A DNA stretch of 64,000 nt from Subdoligranulum variabile (GCA_004554775.1 SFKI01000003.1:1-64000), one strand, 5' to 3'; shown: positions 42,206 through 51,687, counted from the first letter of the stretch. Made by a program: numbers and translations. Notes: generated by a model from the sequence alone, not told the origin.

Positions 42206-43198
42206 TTATTCTACCTGATTGACGAGCTTTTCGCCCTTGGCAAAGGCGCGGGCGTTTTCCATCGTCGTGATGGCAATGCTTTGCAGTGCGGTGCGGGTAA
42301 AAAACGCCTGGTGGCTCGTGATGACAACGTTCGGGAAGCTGAGCAGCACCGGCACGACCACGCTGCGCAGCACGTCGTCGGAGTAATCCTCAAAAATCTG
42401 GCTGTCCTCGGTCTCGTAGACGTCGAGACCTACCCCGGCAAATTTGCGCTGGCGCAGCGCGTCGATCAGCGCGTGGGTGTCGATGAGTCCGCCGCGGCTG
42501 GTATTGACTAAAATCGCGCTGTCACGCATCATTTTGATGGCATCGGCGTCAATCAAATGGTGGGTTTCGGGCGTAAGCGGGCAGTGCAGACTGACAAGGT
42601 CGGCAGTGCGCAGCAGTTCTTCCAGCCCGACATACCGCACAAGACCCTCGAGCGCCGGGTTGCGGTACTGGTCGTAGGCCAGCACCGTCATGCCAAAGCC
42701 GCTGCAAATGCGCGCCATCGCCGCGCCGATGCGCCCCGTGCCCACGATGCCTGCGGCCGACCCGTACAGTGTGTGGCCAAGCAGGCCGTCCAGCGCAAAG
42801 TTATTGTTGCGTACCTTGATGTAGGCTTTGCAGATGCGGCGGTTGGCAGCCATCGCCAGCGCCATGGCGTGCTCGGCCACAGCTTCGGGGCTGTAGCCCG
42901 GCACCCGCAGCACCGTGATGCCGCAGCGCTTGGCCGCAGCTAAATCCACGTTATTGAACCCCGCGCAGCGAAGCAGCAGCAGTTTTACCCCGACGGCGGC
43001 GAGTGTTTCCAGCACCGGGGCTGAACCGTCAGCGTTGACAAACACGCAGACGGCCTCGCCCCCGGCAGCAAGCGGCGCGGTGTCTTTATCCAGATTGGCC
43101 GCCAGAAAGCGGATGCTGCACCCATATTCCGGATCCGCCGCCAGCACGTCAAAGTACAGGTGGTCGTAATCCCGCGTGCCGTAAAATGTGATTTTCAT
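42206..43198 (-). CDS. D-2-hydroxyacid dehydrogenase (D-lactate dehydrogenase type)
   Basis: This 330-residue NAD-dependent D-isomer 2-hydroxyacid dehydrogenase probably makes D-lactate from pyruvate. Visible are the NAD motif GTGRIGAAMA, the substrate arginine in NTSRGGLID, the catalytic glutamate region VYETED and the histidine in ITSHQAFF. MKITFYGTRDYD at 43198 gives the typical LdhA N-terminus, following AGGGGGA. That binding site lies in the arm of a hairpin formed with upstream sequence, so translation may be limited by folding. The gene upstream on the same strand is the phosphoesterase. Confidence 0.93.
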   Translation of the reverse strand: MKITFYGTRDYDHLYFDVLAADPEYGCSIRFLAANLDKDTAPLAAGGEAVCVFVNADGSAPVLETLAAVGVKLLLLRCAGFNNVDLAAAKRCGITVLRVPGYSPEAVAEHAMALAMAANRRICKAYIKVRNNNFALDGLLGHTLYGSAAGIVGTGRIGAAMARICSGFGMTVLAYDQYRNPALEGLVRYVGLEELLRTADLVSLHCPLTPETHHLIDADAIKMMRDSAILVNTSRGGLIDTHALIDALRQRKFAGVGLDVYETEDSQIFEDYSDDVLRSVVVPVLLSFPNVVITSHQAFFTRTALQSIAITTMENARAFAKGEKLVNQVE

Positions 43199-43204
43199 AA
43201 AAAT

Positions 43205-43239
43205 CCCCCTGGGGTAGTATGCCACTACGCACCAGGGGG
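43205..43239 (-). promoter_or_regulatory. Hairpin that covers the dehydrogenase ribosome binding site
   Basis: In minus direction CCCCCTGG pairs with CCAGGGGG, with further GTAGT/ACTAC pairing in the interior. The 3' arm contains the AGGGGGA binding site, and TTTTT follows it before the ATG, so the structure can act as terminator for the phosphoesterase gene or mask the binding site. Confidence 0.65.
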
Positions 43240-43245
43240 TATGCA

Positions 43246-44373
43246 CTAATTTATCTGCTTGATCTCCACACAAACAATCTCCGTTTTGCCCTGGGTGCGG
43301 AACTTGTAGCCCCAGGTGCCGGTGCCGCCGCTTACGATGGCGGCGCAGGTATCGGTAATTTCCTTTTTTCCGTAGTTGCGCTCGTTTTTGGCAACCATGC
43401 CCACCGCACCGGCGGGCCAGACCTGCCCGCCGTGGGTGTGGCCGCTTAAAATCAGGTCGGCACCCGCAGCGGCGGCATTTTTAAAGTCGCGCGGTTCGTG
43501 GTCAAGCCAGATCGTATAGCGGTCGTCCAGGCCGGATGGCATCAACTGGGCGGCGGTAAAGCGCTTGCCGTTTGTGTACAGGTAGTCCTTGCGGCCCACG
43601 ATGCGCACGCCGCAGGGCAGCGTGACGGCGGTGTCTTCCAGCAGGCGCACACCGGCTTGGGCCAGGCCGCGTTCCAGGTCTGCGCGGCCAAAGCTTGGCT
43701 CCCGCCAGTGGTGGAACAGATCATGGTTGCCCAGCACATAGTATTTGCCAAGCGGCGCGTCGATCTCGCCAAACAGGGCGCAGAAAGCGTCCAGTTCTTC
43801 CGGTTCGGTGAACTCATCGAAAATATCGCCGGTCAGCACCAGCAGGTCAGGATGGCAGGCGGCGATCTTCTCGCGCAGTTCCGGGATGCGGGTGTGGTCC
43901 ATGGCCGCGCAGGCGCGGGGGTGGATATCGCTGATCTGCACAAGGCGCAAAGCACCATCCGGCAGCGATTTATGCGTTGTCAGATCATATTTTGTTGTAC
44001 ACAGCGTCAGGGCACGGCAGCGGCCCCACCACATGATGAACGCGGTCAGCAGCCACGGCGTTATGCCGTCCAGCCAGAGAATGCGCCAAATAAGCTGCGG
44101 CATGCCGCCCACCCGGCGCATAAGCAGCGAAATGCCGGTGCCGATGCAGTAAAAGGTAACGAGATGCCCCGCAAACACGATGCCCAGGCCCAGCGGGTCG
44201 CGGCTGATGTAGGCCAGCAGCGCCATCAACAGCAGGGGCAGACCGTAGTACAGCACCGGCCACGCGCGCACCAGTTGCAGCGGCGGCAGCTGCAGAAAGT
44301 TGAGGTACAGCAGCACATCCAGCGCCGCCTGGCCGATACGCGGCAGGACAAATTGAAAAAAGGGATGATACAT
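43246..44373 (-). CDS. Membrane-anchored metallophosphoesterase
   Basis: This 375-residue YkuE/YkoQ-like protein has about four N-terminal transmembrane helices (to about residue 120) followed by a calcineurin-type phosphoesterase. Metal ligands are visible in QISDIHPR, LTGDIFDEF, VLGNHDLFH and LSGHTHGGQVW. The second aspartate region is standard. The catalytic domain would lie outside the membrane or at its face, depending on topology. The substrate is unknown; relatives cleave lipid or sugar phosphates. Its 3' end runs into the hairpin before the dehydrogenase gene. Confidence 0.92.
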   Translation of the reverse strand: MYHPFFQFVLPRIGQAALDVLLYLNFLQLPPLQLVRAWPVLYYGLPLLLMALLAYISRDPLGLGIVFAGHLVTFYCIGTGISLLMRRVGGMPQLIWRILWLDGITPWLLTAFIMWWGRCRALTLCTTKYDLTTHKSLPDGALRLVQISDIHPRACAAMDHTRIPELREKIAACHPDLLVLTGDIFDEFTEPEELDAFCALFGEIDAPLGKYYVLGNHDLFHHWREPSFGRADLERGLAQAGVRLLEDTAVTLPCGVRIVGRKDYLYTNGKRFTAAQLMPSGLDDRYTIWLDHEPRDFKNAAAAGADLILSGHTHGGQVWPAGAVGMVAKNERNYGKKEITDTCAAIVSGGTGTWGYKFRTQGKTEIVCVEIKQIN

Positions 44374-44490
44374 GGGTGTTACCAGCTTTGTGTGGATTTT
44401 TGGGGGGATGTTGTGTGAGGCCCCCCTAGAGGGGAGCCATTACCCTACCTATTAGTATACCATGATAACCCCCATTTGTGTGGAAAGTTT

Positions 44491-44525
44491 AAGTTTCTTT
44501 GCTTACTTTCTTTTCAAAGAAAGTA
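44491..44525. repeat. 35-bp dispersed repeat, copy 1
   Basis: AAGTTTCTTTGCTTAC followed by TTTCTTTTCAAAGAAAG matches 58668-58702 with one change. The core CTTTCTTTTCAAAGAAAG is a hairpin. Confidence 0.75.
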
Positions 44526-44558
44526 AGGCCCCGTACCCTGTGCAGGTACGAGGCCTTA
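44524..44558 (-). terminator. Terminator of the nfn operon
   Basis: TAAGGCCCCGTACC and GGTACGAGGCCTTA form a long stem about 16 bp beyond the nfnB stop. Confidence 0.8.
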
Positions 44559-44574
44559 CCCTGTGTGTTATAAA

Positions 44575-45972
44575 TTACTGTTCTTTGCCCTTAATGGCGG
44601 CATCAATGGCGCGGGCGGCTTCCTTGCCGGCACCCATGGCCAGGATGACAGTGGCAGCGCCGGTAACAGCATCACCGCCAGCGTAGACCATCGGGCGGCT
44701 GGTCAGGCCGTCAGGGCCGTTGGTGATCAGGCAGCCGTGCTTGTCGGCGTCCAGGCCGGGGGTGGTGGAGCGGATCAGCGGGTTGGGGCTGGTGCCAAGA
44801 GCCATGATCATGGTGTCCACATCCAGCACGAACTCGCTGCCCTCCTTCACGATGGGACGGCGGCGACCGGAAGCATCGGGCTCGCCCAGTTCCATCTCGA
44901 CGCAGGTCATACCCTTGACCCAGCCGTTCTCATCGCCCAGCACTTCCACGGGGTTGGTCAGGGTCTTAAAGACGATGCCCTCCTCCTCGGCGTGCTCGAC
45001 CTCCTCCTTACGGGCAGGCAGCTCGGCCATGCCGCGGCGGTAGACGATGTAGACATTCTCGGCACCCAGACGCTTCGCGCAGCGGGCTGCGTCCATGGCC
45101 ACGTTGCCGCCGCCGACAACGGCGACAGACTTGGACTTCATGATGGGCGTGCGGGAATCTTCCTTATAGGCCTTCATCAGGTTGACGCGGGTCAGATACT
45201 CGTTGGCAGAATAAACGCCGTTCAGGCTCTCGCCGGGGATGCCCATGAAGCGGGGCAGGCCAGCGCCGGAAGCCACATAGATAGCCTCGAAGCCGTAATC
45301 GTTCATCAGCTCGTCAATGGTCAGGACCTTGCCGATGACCATGTTGGTCTCGATGTCAACGCCCAGTTCCTTCAGGCCCTCGACCTCGTGCTGGACGATG
45401 TCCTTGGGCAGACGGAACTCAGGGATGCCGTACATCAGAACGCCGCCAGCCACATGCAGGGCCTCGTAAACGGTGACCTTGTAGCCCAGCTTGGCCAGGT
45501 CGCCAGCGACCGTCAGGCCGGAGGGGCCAGCGCCGATGACAGCGACCTTGTGGCCGTTGGGGGCGGGGGCAACGGGCTTGGTATGTACGTTGTTGCGGTA
45601 CCAGTCAGCAACAAAGCGCTCCAGACGGCCGATGCCGACGGACTCGCCCTTGATGCCGCGCACGCACTTACCCTCGCACTGATGCTCCTGCGGGCAGACA
45701 CGGCCGCAAACGGCGGGCAGCGCGCTGGACTGCGCGATCACATGGTAAGCAGCTTCGAAATCACCCTCGGCTACATGCTTGATGAAGCCGGGAATATCGA
45801 TCTCAACGGGGCAGCCGCTGCGGCAGGGGTGGTTCTTGCACTGCAGGCAGCGCTTGGCCTCGTTAATGGCCATCTCCTCGGTATAGCCGAGGGCGACCTC
45901 TTTAAAGTTTTTATTACGGACATTCGGCTCCTGGCTGGGCATGGGGCACTTTTTCGGGTCCATATTCGGCAT
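44575..45972 (-). CDS. nfnB: NADP reductase subunit NfnB (GltD-like)
   Basis: This 465-residue GltD-like flavoprotein is the large subunit of NADH-dependent reduced ferredoxin:NADP+ oxidoreductase, which bifurcates electrons between NADPH, NADH and ferredoxin. N-terminal cysteines for two [4Fe-4S] clusters (RCLQCKNHPCRSGCPV, then CGRVCPQEHQCEGKC), an FAD motif IGAGPSGLTVAG and an NADPH motif VVGGGNVAMDAAR are present. The start at 45972 (MPNMDPKK) follows GGTGCAG within the end of nfnA; two bases separate them. It could be called glutamate synthase small chain, but the nfnA partner and absence of GltB favour Nfn. Confidence 0.95.
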   Translation of the reverse strand: MPNMDPKKCPMPSQEPNVRNKNFKEVALGYTEEMAINEAKRCLQCKNHPCRSGCPVEIDIPGFIKHVAEGDFEAAYHVIAQSSALPAVCGRVCPQEHQCEGKCVRGIKGESVGIGRLERFVADWYRNNVHTKPVAPAPNGHKVAVIGAGPSGLTVAGDLAKLGYKVTVYEALHVAGGVLMYGIPEFRLPKDIVQHEVEGLKELGVDIETNMVIGKVLTIDELMNDYGFEAIYVASGAGLPRFMGIPGESLNGVYSANEYLTRVNLMKAYKEDSRTPIMKSKSVAVVGGGNVAMDAARCAKRLGAENVYIVYRRGMAELPARKEEVEHAEEEGIVFKTLTNPVEVLGDENGWVKGMTCVEMELGEPDASGRRRPIVKEGSEFVLDVDTMIMALGTSPNPLIRSTTPGLDADKHGCLITNGPDGLTSRPMVYAGGDAVTGAATVILAMGAGKEAARAIDAAIKGKEQ

Positions 45973-45974
45973 AA

Positions 45975-46817
45975 TTACTGCACCTCCTGTTTCAGCAGAT
46001 TGCACTCGGCCTCGCGGGCGTGGGCCTCAAAAGGCTTGTACATGGTGCCGCGGTGCATAGCTTCGTCAAAATCGACCTCAAAACCGTCAAAGTCGGGGCC
46101 GTCCACGCAGGCAAACTTGGTCTGGCCGCCAACGGTCAGGCGGCAGCCGCCGCACATGCCGGTGCCGTCGACCATGATCGGGTTCATGGAGACAACGGTC
46201 TTGACATTGTGGGGCTTGGTGGTCTTGACGACGAATTTCATCATGATCAGCGGTCCGATGGTGATAACCTCATCAAAGTTGGCACCATCGACGATCTTCT
46301 GCTCCAGCGGGGCGGTAACAACGCCCTTATCGCCGTAAGAACCGTCGTCGGTCATGATGATGAACTCATCACAGCAGGCGCGGAATTCATCCTCGAGGAT
46401 GACCAGATCCTTGTTGCGGAAACCGACGATGCCGGTCACCTTGGTGCCCTGCGCGTGCAGTGCCTGGGCGATGGGCAACGCGATAGCACAGCCGACGCCG
46501 CCGCCGACAACGCAGACGTTCTTGAGCCCTTCGATCTTCGTAGCCTTGCCGAGAGGGCCGACGAAGTCATGCACAGCTTCGCCCTCCTTGAGCGAGTTCA
46601 GCTGCATGGTACCAGCACCCACCACCTGGAAGATGATGGAAACGGTACCGGCCTCGCGGTCAAAACCGGCGATGGTCAGGGGGATGCGTTCGGAATTCTC
46701 CTTCGCGCGGACAATGATGAACTGACCTGCCTTTGCCTTCTTTGCGATCAACGGTGCTTTGATCCAAAGCTCGGTAACAGTGGGGTTCAGCTCTCTCCGT
46801 TTAATGATAGTAAACAA
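45975..46817 (-). CDS. nfnA: NADP reductase subunit NfnA
   Basis: This 280-residue ferredoxin-reductase-like subunit has an FAD domain (RIPLTIAGFD), NAD domain (VCVVGGGVGCAIALPIAQAL) and a C-terminal [2Fe-2S] motif, GTGMCGGCRL with a following KFACVDGP. This is the small subunit of Nfn, where flavin-based bifurcation starts. The first codon is at 46817 with GGAGAGAG upstream. It lies two bases before nfnB on the same transcript. The family also includes dihydroorotate dehydrogenase electron-transfer subunits, but no pyr gene is nearby. Confidence 0.94.
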   Translation of the reverse strand: MFTIIKRRELNPTVTELWIKAPLIAKKAKAGQFIIVRAKENSERIPLTIAGFDREAGTVSIIFQVVGAGTMQLNSLKEGEAVHDFVGPLGKATKIEGLKNVCVVGGGVGCAIALPIAQALHAQGTKVTGIVGFRNKDLVILEDEFRACCDEFIIMTDDGSYGDKGVVTAPLEQKIVDGANFDEVITIGPLIMMKFVVKTTKPHNVKTVVSMNPIMVDGTGMCGGCRLTVGGQTKFACVDGPDFDGFEVDFDEAMHRGTMYKPFEAHAREAECNLLKQEVQ

Positions 46818-46834
46818 AGCTCTCTCTCCTTACC

Positions 46835-48715
46835 TTAGTGGTATGTGTTTATTGTAACGTATTTGCGTGCAATTGTAAAGCGGATAGGTTTGTGCAATCT
46901 ATGCAAAGATTGGCGGGATTTATTGCGAAAATTGCCAGATTGTAAAAAAGCTACTCGTGTAACCTCGTTGTTATGCCACAAAGTGTAGCCCGCTGGGCAG
47001 GCAATGTCCGCAGGGGTGAGGTTGGTGGTGTCCAACGGCACATCGTCAGAAACCAGCAGCCAGTCGGCGTGGGTCAAGTCCTCATAGGGGCGGCCGGGAT
47101 ACTCGGGTGCGGGGGCTTCCGCCGTCAGGTCCAGCACGCCGTCGTCCAGCAGGCCGGTGCGGCAGAGCGTCTCGTACTCGACGATGTAGAGGTCGCGGTC
47201 AACATAGGTCTCGATGAGCTGGCTGTCCCGCTGGCGGATGCCGTTCGGGATAAACAGCACCGTGCCGTCGAGGCCGTGCAGGCGGCCGTTCAAATCACTG
47301 GCGGCCTGCTGGGCTTCGGGGGTGACGGCGTAGGTCCAGCGGTTGATGCGCCACTCGCCCGCATAGCACAGCACGCAGAGTGCCAGCACCCCGCATGCCA
47401 TGGCCCGCCGGGCCTTATGGCGCAAAAGCAGCACGCCGATGCACGCTGCCCCGGCCGCGATGAAGCAGCGCCAGACCAGCAGCCAGCTGTTCAGCCCCAG
47501 CACGGGCAGGCGGTCGAGCCGATCGGCCACAAAATCAAACCATTGCAGCAGGGTATTGTCTCCCGCGCCTGCGCCGATGGCCCGGCAGAGCACGATAAAC
47601 CCGACGCCCCACGCGGCGGTCAGCACCGCCAGCAACCTGCGGCGGGTGGTGGATAGTTTCTCGTCCAGCGTGTTCAGCGTGACGAGCAGCAGCGGCATAA
47701 AAAGCGGCTCGAGATACCGCATGTGCTGCCGGGGCGAGGGGGAATGCAGATCTTCGCGCACCGTAATGGACCACGCGATGACCCCAACGCCGACGAACAG
47801 CGAAAGCAGCAAAAACAGTGGCAGCTGGGTGTGCACGGGGTCGCTGCCTTTGGCCGGGCGGCGCAGCCCCACGGCGGGCAGCAGCACGGGAAAGACGCCG
47901 AATGCCAGCACGGTAAACAGCACATCGCAAACGATGGCAAAGGGCAGAAAGCCCCACTGCTCAGCCGACAGCCAGCCGGTCTGGTTGTAAGAGTTGCCCA
48001 GCCCCCGGAACAGCGTGAGCTTGGCCAGCACAAAGCAGGCCGCAAAGCTGCCGAACAGCGCCGCGTTGCAGGCAAGCTCGGCACGCCAGCTGCTGCGGTC
48101 CTGCCAGAGTACCCACGCCCGCACCAGCACCCAGGCGATGAGATAGTAGAGCGCAACCTCCTTATTTAAGTAAAGCAGGTAGCACCACACACCGGCCGCC
48201 GCGCACCAGCCCACACGGGCTTTGGGCATGGCCTGCATGGCGCGCAGCAGAAAGTAGATCTGCCACAGCGAGAGCGGCAGAAAGACCGTCTCGCTCATGA
48301 AAGTCGACGCGGCGGACATCGTGGGCAGCAGCGCGACTGCCCCGATGAGGAACACCGTGCGGCGGCGGTTCTGCCCCGTGGCACGGCACAGCGCATACGC
48401 CGGGAATACCGCACTGGACGCATAAAGGGCGTTCAGCCAGCCAATCGCCGTGATCTGCGCGGCAGTGGTTTTGAGCGCCAGCGCAGGCAGGATAAAGAGC
48501 GGATACAGGATCTTCTGGTAGTCGCTGGGCATGTTGCGCACCCGCAGGCCGCGCCCCTGCCACAAGCTGCGGGCGACATCAAGGTAGCGCAGTTCATCGC
48601 TGTAGACGGCCATCTCGCGAGGGTAGCTGCTAAGCACGCCGTACACCACCGCGCACACTGCAAACACCACCGCGACCCAGACCCAGGGATTGATTTTTTT
48701 ATGGGCAGACACCAT
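46835..48715 (-). CDS. Multi-pass membrane protein, GT39-like glycosyltransferase fold
   Basis: This 626-residue protein has about eleven hydrophobic segments and a C-terminal soluble part. The first external loop has YSDELRYLDVARSLWQGRG, with the acidic pair and position typical of dolichol- or polyprenyl-phosphate-mannose-type glycosyltransferases (PMT/ArnT fold). The C-terminal domain of about 130 residues (TVLFIPNGIRQRD...) may be the external part. The start at 48715 follows GGAGG. It ends 17 bp before nfnA, possibly by chance. Acceptor and donor cannot be told. Confidence 0.8.
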   Translation of the reverse strand: MVSAHKKINPWVWVAVVFAVCAVVYGVLSSYPREMAVYSDELRYLDVARSLWQGRGLRVRNMPSDYQKILYPLFILPALALKTTAAQITAIGWLNALYASSAVFPAYALCRATGQNRRRTVFLIGAVALLPTMSAASTFMSETVFLPLSLWQIYFLLRAMQAMPKARVGWCAAAGVWCYLLYLNKEVALYYLIAWVLVRAWVLWQDRSSWRAELACNAALFGSFAACFVLAKLTLFRGLGNSYNQTGWLSAEQWGFLPFAIVCDVLFTVLAFGVFPVLLPAVGLRRPAKGSDPVHTQLPLFLLLSLFVGVGVIAWSITVREDLHSPSPRQHMRYLEPLFMPLLLVTLNTLDEKLSTTRRRLLAVLTAAWGVGFIVLCRAIGAGAGDNTLLQWFDFVADRLDRLPVLGLNSWLLVWRCFIAAGAACIGVLLLRHKARRAMACGVLALCVLCYAGEWRINRWTYAVTPEAQQAASDLNGRLHGLDGTVLFIPNGIRQRDSQLIETYVDRDLYIVEYETLCRTGLLDDGVLDLTAEAPAPEYPGRPYEDLTHADWLLVSDDVPLDTTNLTPADIACPAGYTLWHNNEVTRVAFLQSGNFRNKSRQSLHRLHKPIRFTIARKYVTINTYH

Positions 48716-48836
48716 GGAGGGACCTCCGAATTTTTAACCTTGCAGAGCTTTGAAAAGTCTCTCTTTGGAAGGGAGAGGACTGAAATCTGCATCTGATTCT
48801 GTTTTCATTATACGGCATCCGCCCCTTTCTGTAAAC

Positions 48837-48872
48837 AAAAACCGGGCACAGCCACGCGGCTATGCCCGGTTT
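48837..48872 (-). terminator. Terminator after the second MATE gene
   Basis: AAACCGGGCATAGCC pairs with GGCTGTGCCCGGTTT, followed by TTGTTT in minus direction. Confidence 0.88.
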
Positions 48873-48878
48873 GATGAT

Positions 48879-50231
48879 TTATTCCTTATCTTTTAGCTCA
48901 CCCCGGCAGCGGTACAATGCGCCGAGAATGAAGAAGAAGCAGACCACCCAGGTGACGGGCTCGCAGAAGCAGACTGCCGTGTAGCCGACCACCGGCACGA
49001 TCCAGACACCGAAGATCACCTTGCCGATGAGCTCTAATCCGCTGGCCAGCAGCGGTTCGATCGTGTGCCGGATGCCTTGCAGCATATTGCGCACGATGAC
49101 CAGCACGGCCATCGGCGGGATAACAGGGGCGCTGATCTTCAAATACAGCACCGCATTGGAGCTGATCTTCTCGTCGCCGGTACCGGTGATGGCCCGCACC
49201 GCCGGGTCGCTGAAGCAGAACACAAAGATCATTACAAAGACCCACCAGACAAAATAGATGCCCAGCGCCGTGACCACGCCTTTCATGATGCGGCTACGGC
49301 GGCCTGCACCCAGGTTCTGGCTGCTGTAGGTAGCCACGGCAATGCCCAGTGCGCCTCCGGGGATAAAGAACAGCTCGGCAAAGCGGCGGGCGGCGACCTG
49401 CGCGGCAATGTAGGTGCTGCCCAGCGCATTGATGCTGCTTTGCAGCACCACACTGCCGATGTTGTAGATGGCGCTCATCAGCCCCATGCTGAGCCCGGCC
49501 CAGAACATGTTGCAAGCAAAATTTTTGCCGTTGGCAAAGGCGGTGCGGTCAAAGTGCAGGCCGGGATAACTGCGGATGATGTACCACCCGCCCAGCACCG
49601 CACTGATGCCCTGTGCCGCCACAGTGGCAGCCGCCGCACCGCCGACGCCAAGGTGCAGCGGGCCCATAAAGGCGATATCCAGCCCGATGTTGAGCGCCGT
49701 GCTGCACAGCAAAAAGTACAGCGGCGTCAGGCTGTTGCCAATGGCCCGCAGCAGGGCAGCCTCCATATTATAGGCCATCGTCAGCGGAATACCGAGTAAA
49801 ATCAACGTCAGGTAGGCCAGCGCACCGCCCATGGAAGCCTGCGGCACTTGCAGCAGCACCAGCAGTGGGCGGCGCACACCGACGAACACGACCGTCAGCA
49901 CCAGCGCAGTAACCCCGGCCAGTGTCAACATCCAGGCGGTGGCGCGGCGCACACCTTTTTCGTCCCCGGCACCAAACGCGCGGCTGACCGTCAGGGCCAG
50001 ACCGTTGTTCATGCCAAAAGCGAAGTTCATGATCAGGCCATACAGCGCGGCGGTCGCGCCGATCTCGGCCAGGGCAGCATCACCCAGGATATGCCCGGCC
50101 AGGGCGGTATCGGCCAGGTTATAAAACTGCTGTAGCAGGTTGCTTAAAAACAGCGGTGCCGAAAATTTGAGCAAAAGCCGAACCGGGTCGCCCCGGGTCA
50201 TATCGGTCACGCGGCTTTGCGCTGCTGCCAT
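48879..50231 (-). CDS. MATE-family efflux transporter
   Basis: This 450-residue 12-helix transporter of the DinF/NorM superfamily has repeats in both halves (LLLKFSAPLFLSNLLQQFYN..., and ACNMFWAGLSMGLMS). It exports organic cations or related compounds. It is related only distantly to the MATE gene at 40.3 kb and has no local regulator of MarR type. It is divergent from the LacI-family gene, sharing 370 bp of upstream DNA that contains cre-like sites, so catabolite control is possible. Confidence 0.93.
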   Translation of the reverse strand: MAAAQSRVTDMTRGDPVRLLLKFSAPLFLSNLLQQFYNLADTALAGHILGDAALAEIGATAALYGLIMNFAFGMNNGLALTVSRAFGAGDEKGVRRATAWMLTLAGVTALVLTVVFVGVRRPLLVLLQVPQASMGGALAYLTLILLGIPLTMAYNMEAALLRAIGNSLTPLYFLLCSTALNIGLDIAFMGPLHLGVGGAAAATVAAQGISAVLGGWYIIRSYPGLHFDRTAFANGKNFACNMFWAGLSMGLMSAIYNIGSVVLQSSINALGSTYIAAQVAARRFAELFFIPGGALGIAVATYSSQNLGAGRRSRIMKGVVTALGIYFVWWVFVMIFVFCFSDPAVRAITGTGDEKISSNAVLYLKISAPVIPPMAVLVIVRNMLQGIRHTIEPLLASGLELIGKVIFGVWIVPVVGYTAVCFCEPVTWVVCFFFILGALYRCRGELKDKE

Positions 50232-50393
50232 AGTGGGTACATCTCCTTATTTATATAGAAAGGGGTATTTGCAAAGACCAGCTTATTGTAGCACGGGAAT
50301 GGTGGGTATACAAGGGAAAAGTTCTGCGAATTCGGGGGATTTTTCAGCCAAATTTTCCTTTTCGCGCACAAAATTTCACCAATTGAAAGAAAA

Positions 50394-50407
50394 TATAAGC
50401 GCTTACG
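50394..50407. promoter_or_regulatory. cre-like / LacI-type site, upstream copy
   Basis: TATAAGCGCTTACG shares the ten-base core AAGCGCTTAC with the site at 50560. Core fits LacI/CcpA operators; the outer bases match cre less well. Confidence 0.5.
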
Positions 50408-50559
50408 GAATTGTGCAGAAAAGCCAAAAAGCAGGCCAAAAGTTTGTGCATAAAATAACGAGCGTCGCATAATTTCGTTATTTCGCCAAAAAGCCCCGTT
50501 AACTTCTTGTCAAATCCGAGCATTGCATCGAAACTTGCCATGTGCTATCATAGCAGTAT

Positions 50560-50573
50560 TGAAAGCGCTTACA
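50560..50573. promoter_or_regulatory. cre-like site before the LacI regulator
   Basis: TGAAAGCGCTTACA fits the cre consensus TGWAANCGNTNWCA at every fixed position. It lies 28 bp before the regulator start, so it may be its own operator or a CcpA site. Confidence 0.75.
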
Positions 50574-50601
50574 GTTTGTCGCACCGTACAGGAGGTTCTA
50601 C

Positions 50602-51594
50602 TTGACCATTTACGATATAGCCCGGGAGGCCGGTGTTTCCATTGCCACTGTCTCCCGTGTGCTGAACGGCGGCAAGGTTGGCGAAGCCACCCGCACCAAA
50701 GTCCAGGACGTGCTGGACCGCAATGATTATCAGCCCAGCCGGGTAGCACAGGGGCTGGCTACCCGCCAAAGTAAATGCGTTGCCGTTATGACGGTGGATA
50801 TCCGTGATGTTCACCACGCAGCCATCGCCTACGAGATCGAGCGCACGATGGCCGCCGCCGGGTACAGCACCATTCTGTGCAACCTGGGCGGCACCCTTGC
50901 CCGCGCGGGCGATTACCTGCGCACGCTGAATGCCCAGCAGATCATCGGTGTATTTTTCGTTGGTTCAGTATTCGTGACGCCGCAATGCCGCGAGTACATC
51001 GCCAAATATGTCCCCGACATCCCGATTTTGTTCGCTAACGCGGTTTTGCCGCTGCCCAATGCCTACGGTGTCCTTTCCGATGAGGAGGACGGCACCTACC
51101 ACGCCGTAAAGCGGCTGGCCCAGGCCGGGCGGTGCAACATCGCCTTTGTAAACGACGACGAGACCGAGAGTGAGCAGCACAAGCTGAACGGCTACCGCCG
51201 TGCCATCCAGGAATGCGGCCTGCCGGAGCGCTGCTACCGGGCCGAGCGTTCGATCGAGGGCGGCCAGTTTGCCACCACCCGCATTCTGCGCCAGGACCCA
51301 CGCACCGATGCCATCGTGTTTACCGAGGACACCACCGCTGTAGGCGGGCTGCACACCTTGCTGATCACCGGCAAGCGCATCCCGGAGGATGTAGCTGTGA
51401 TCGGCTGCAACAACAGTGTGTACTGCACCATCTGCTACCCGCAGCTGTCGTCCATCGACAACAGCTTGCACGAGACCGGCCGCACGGCCGCACAGCAGAT
51501 GATCCGCCTGCTGAACCACGAACCCGATGTGGAAAAGACCGTGTGCCTTCCCTGCCGGCTGGTCTTGCGGGACACCACCCCGCCGATGGTGTAA
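50602..51594 (+). CDS. LacI-family transcriptional regulator
   Basis: This 330-residue protein has an N-terminal LacI helix-turn-helix (TIYDIAREAGVSIATVSRVLNG) and a periplasmic-binding-like effector domain. The start is a TTG at 50602 behind CAGGAGG, which gives exactly the family N-terminus. Effector unknown; LacI proteins of this kind usually respond to sugars. The gene that follows is a broken oxidoreductase, so part of its regulon may be lost. The two AAGCGCTTAC sites upstream are plausible operators. Confidence 0.93.
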   Translation: MTIYDIAREAGVSIATVSRVLNGGKVGEATRTKVQDVLDRNDYQPSRVAQGLATRQSKCVAVMTVDIRDVHHAAIAYEIERTMAAAGYSTILCNLGGTLARAGDYLRTLNAQQIIGVFFVGSVFVTPQCREYIAKYVPDIPILFANAVLPLPNAYGVLSDEEDGTYHAVKRLAQAGRCNIAFVNDDETESEQHKLNGYRRAIQECGLPERCYRAERSIEGGQFATTRILRQDPRTDAIVFTEDTTAVGGLHTLLITGKRIPEDVAVIGCNNSVYCTICYPQLSSIDNSLHETGRTAAQQMIRLLNHEPDVEKTVCLPCRLVLRDTTPPMV

Positions 51595-51687
51595 GCCGCG
51601 TCATCTATTTCTCCCAGTATTTTATACCGTCGCGTAACAGGAAACGCCGAATCCTGCTCAGCTTCCTGCCCCTCCTGATTTTCTGCA

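Noticed and set aside
44575..45972. Annotation as glutamate synthase small subunit GltD
   Set aside because: No large subunit is present, and the gene directly follows an NfnA-type subunit, so NfnB is the better call.
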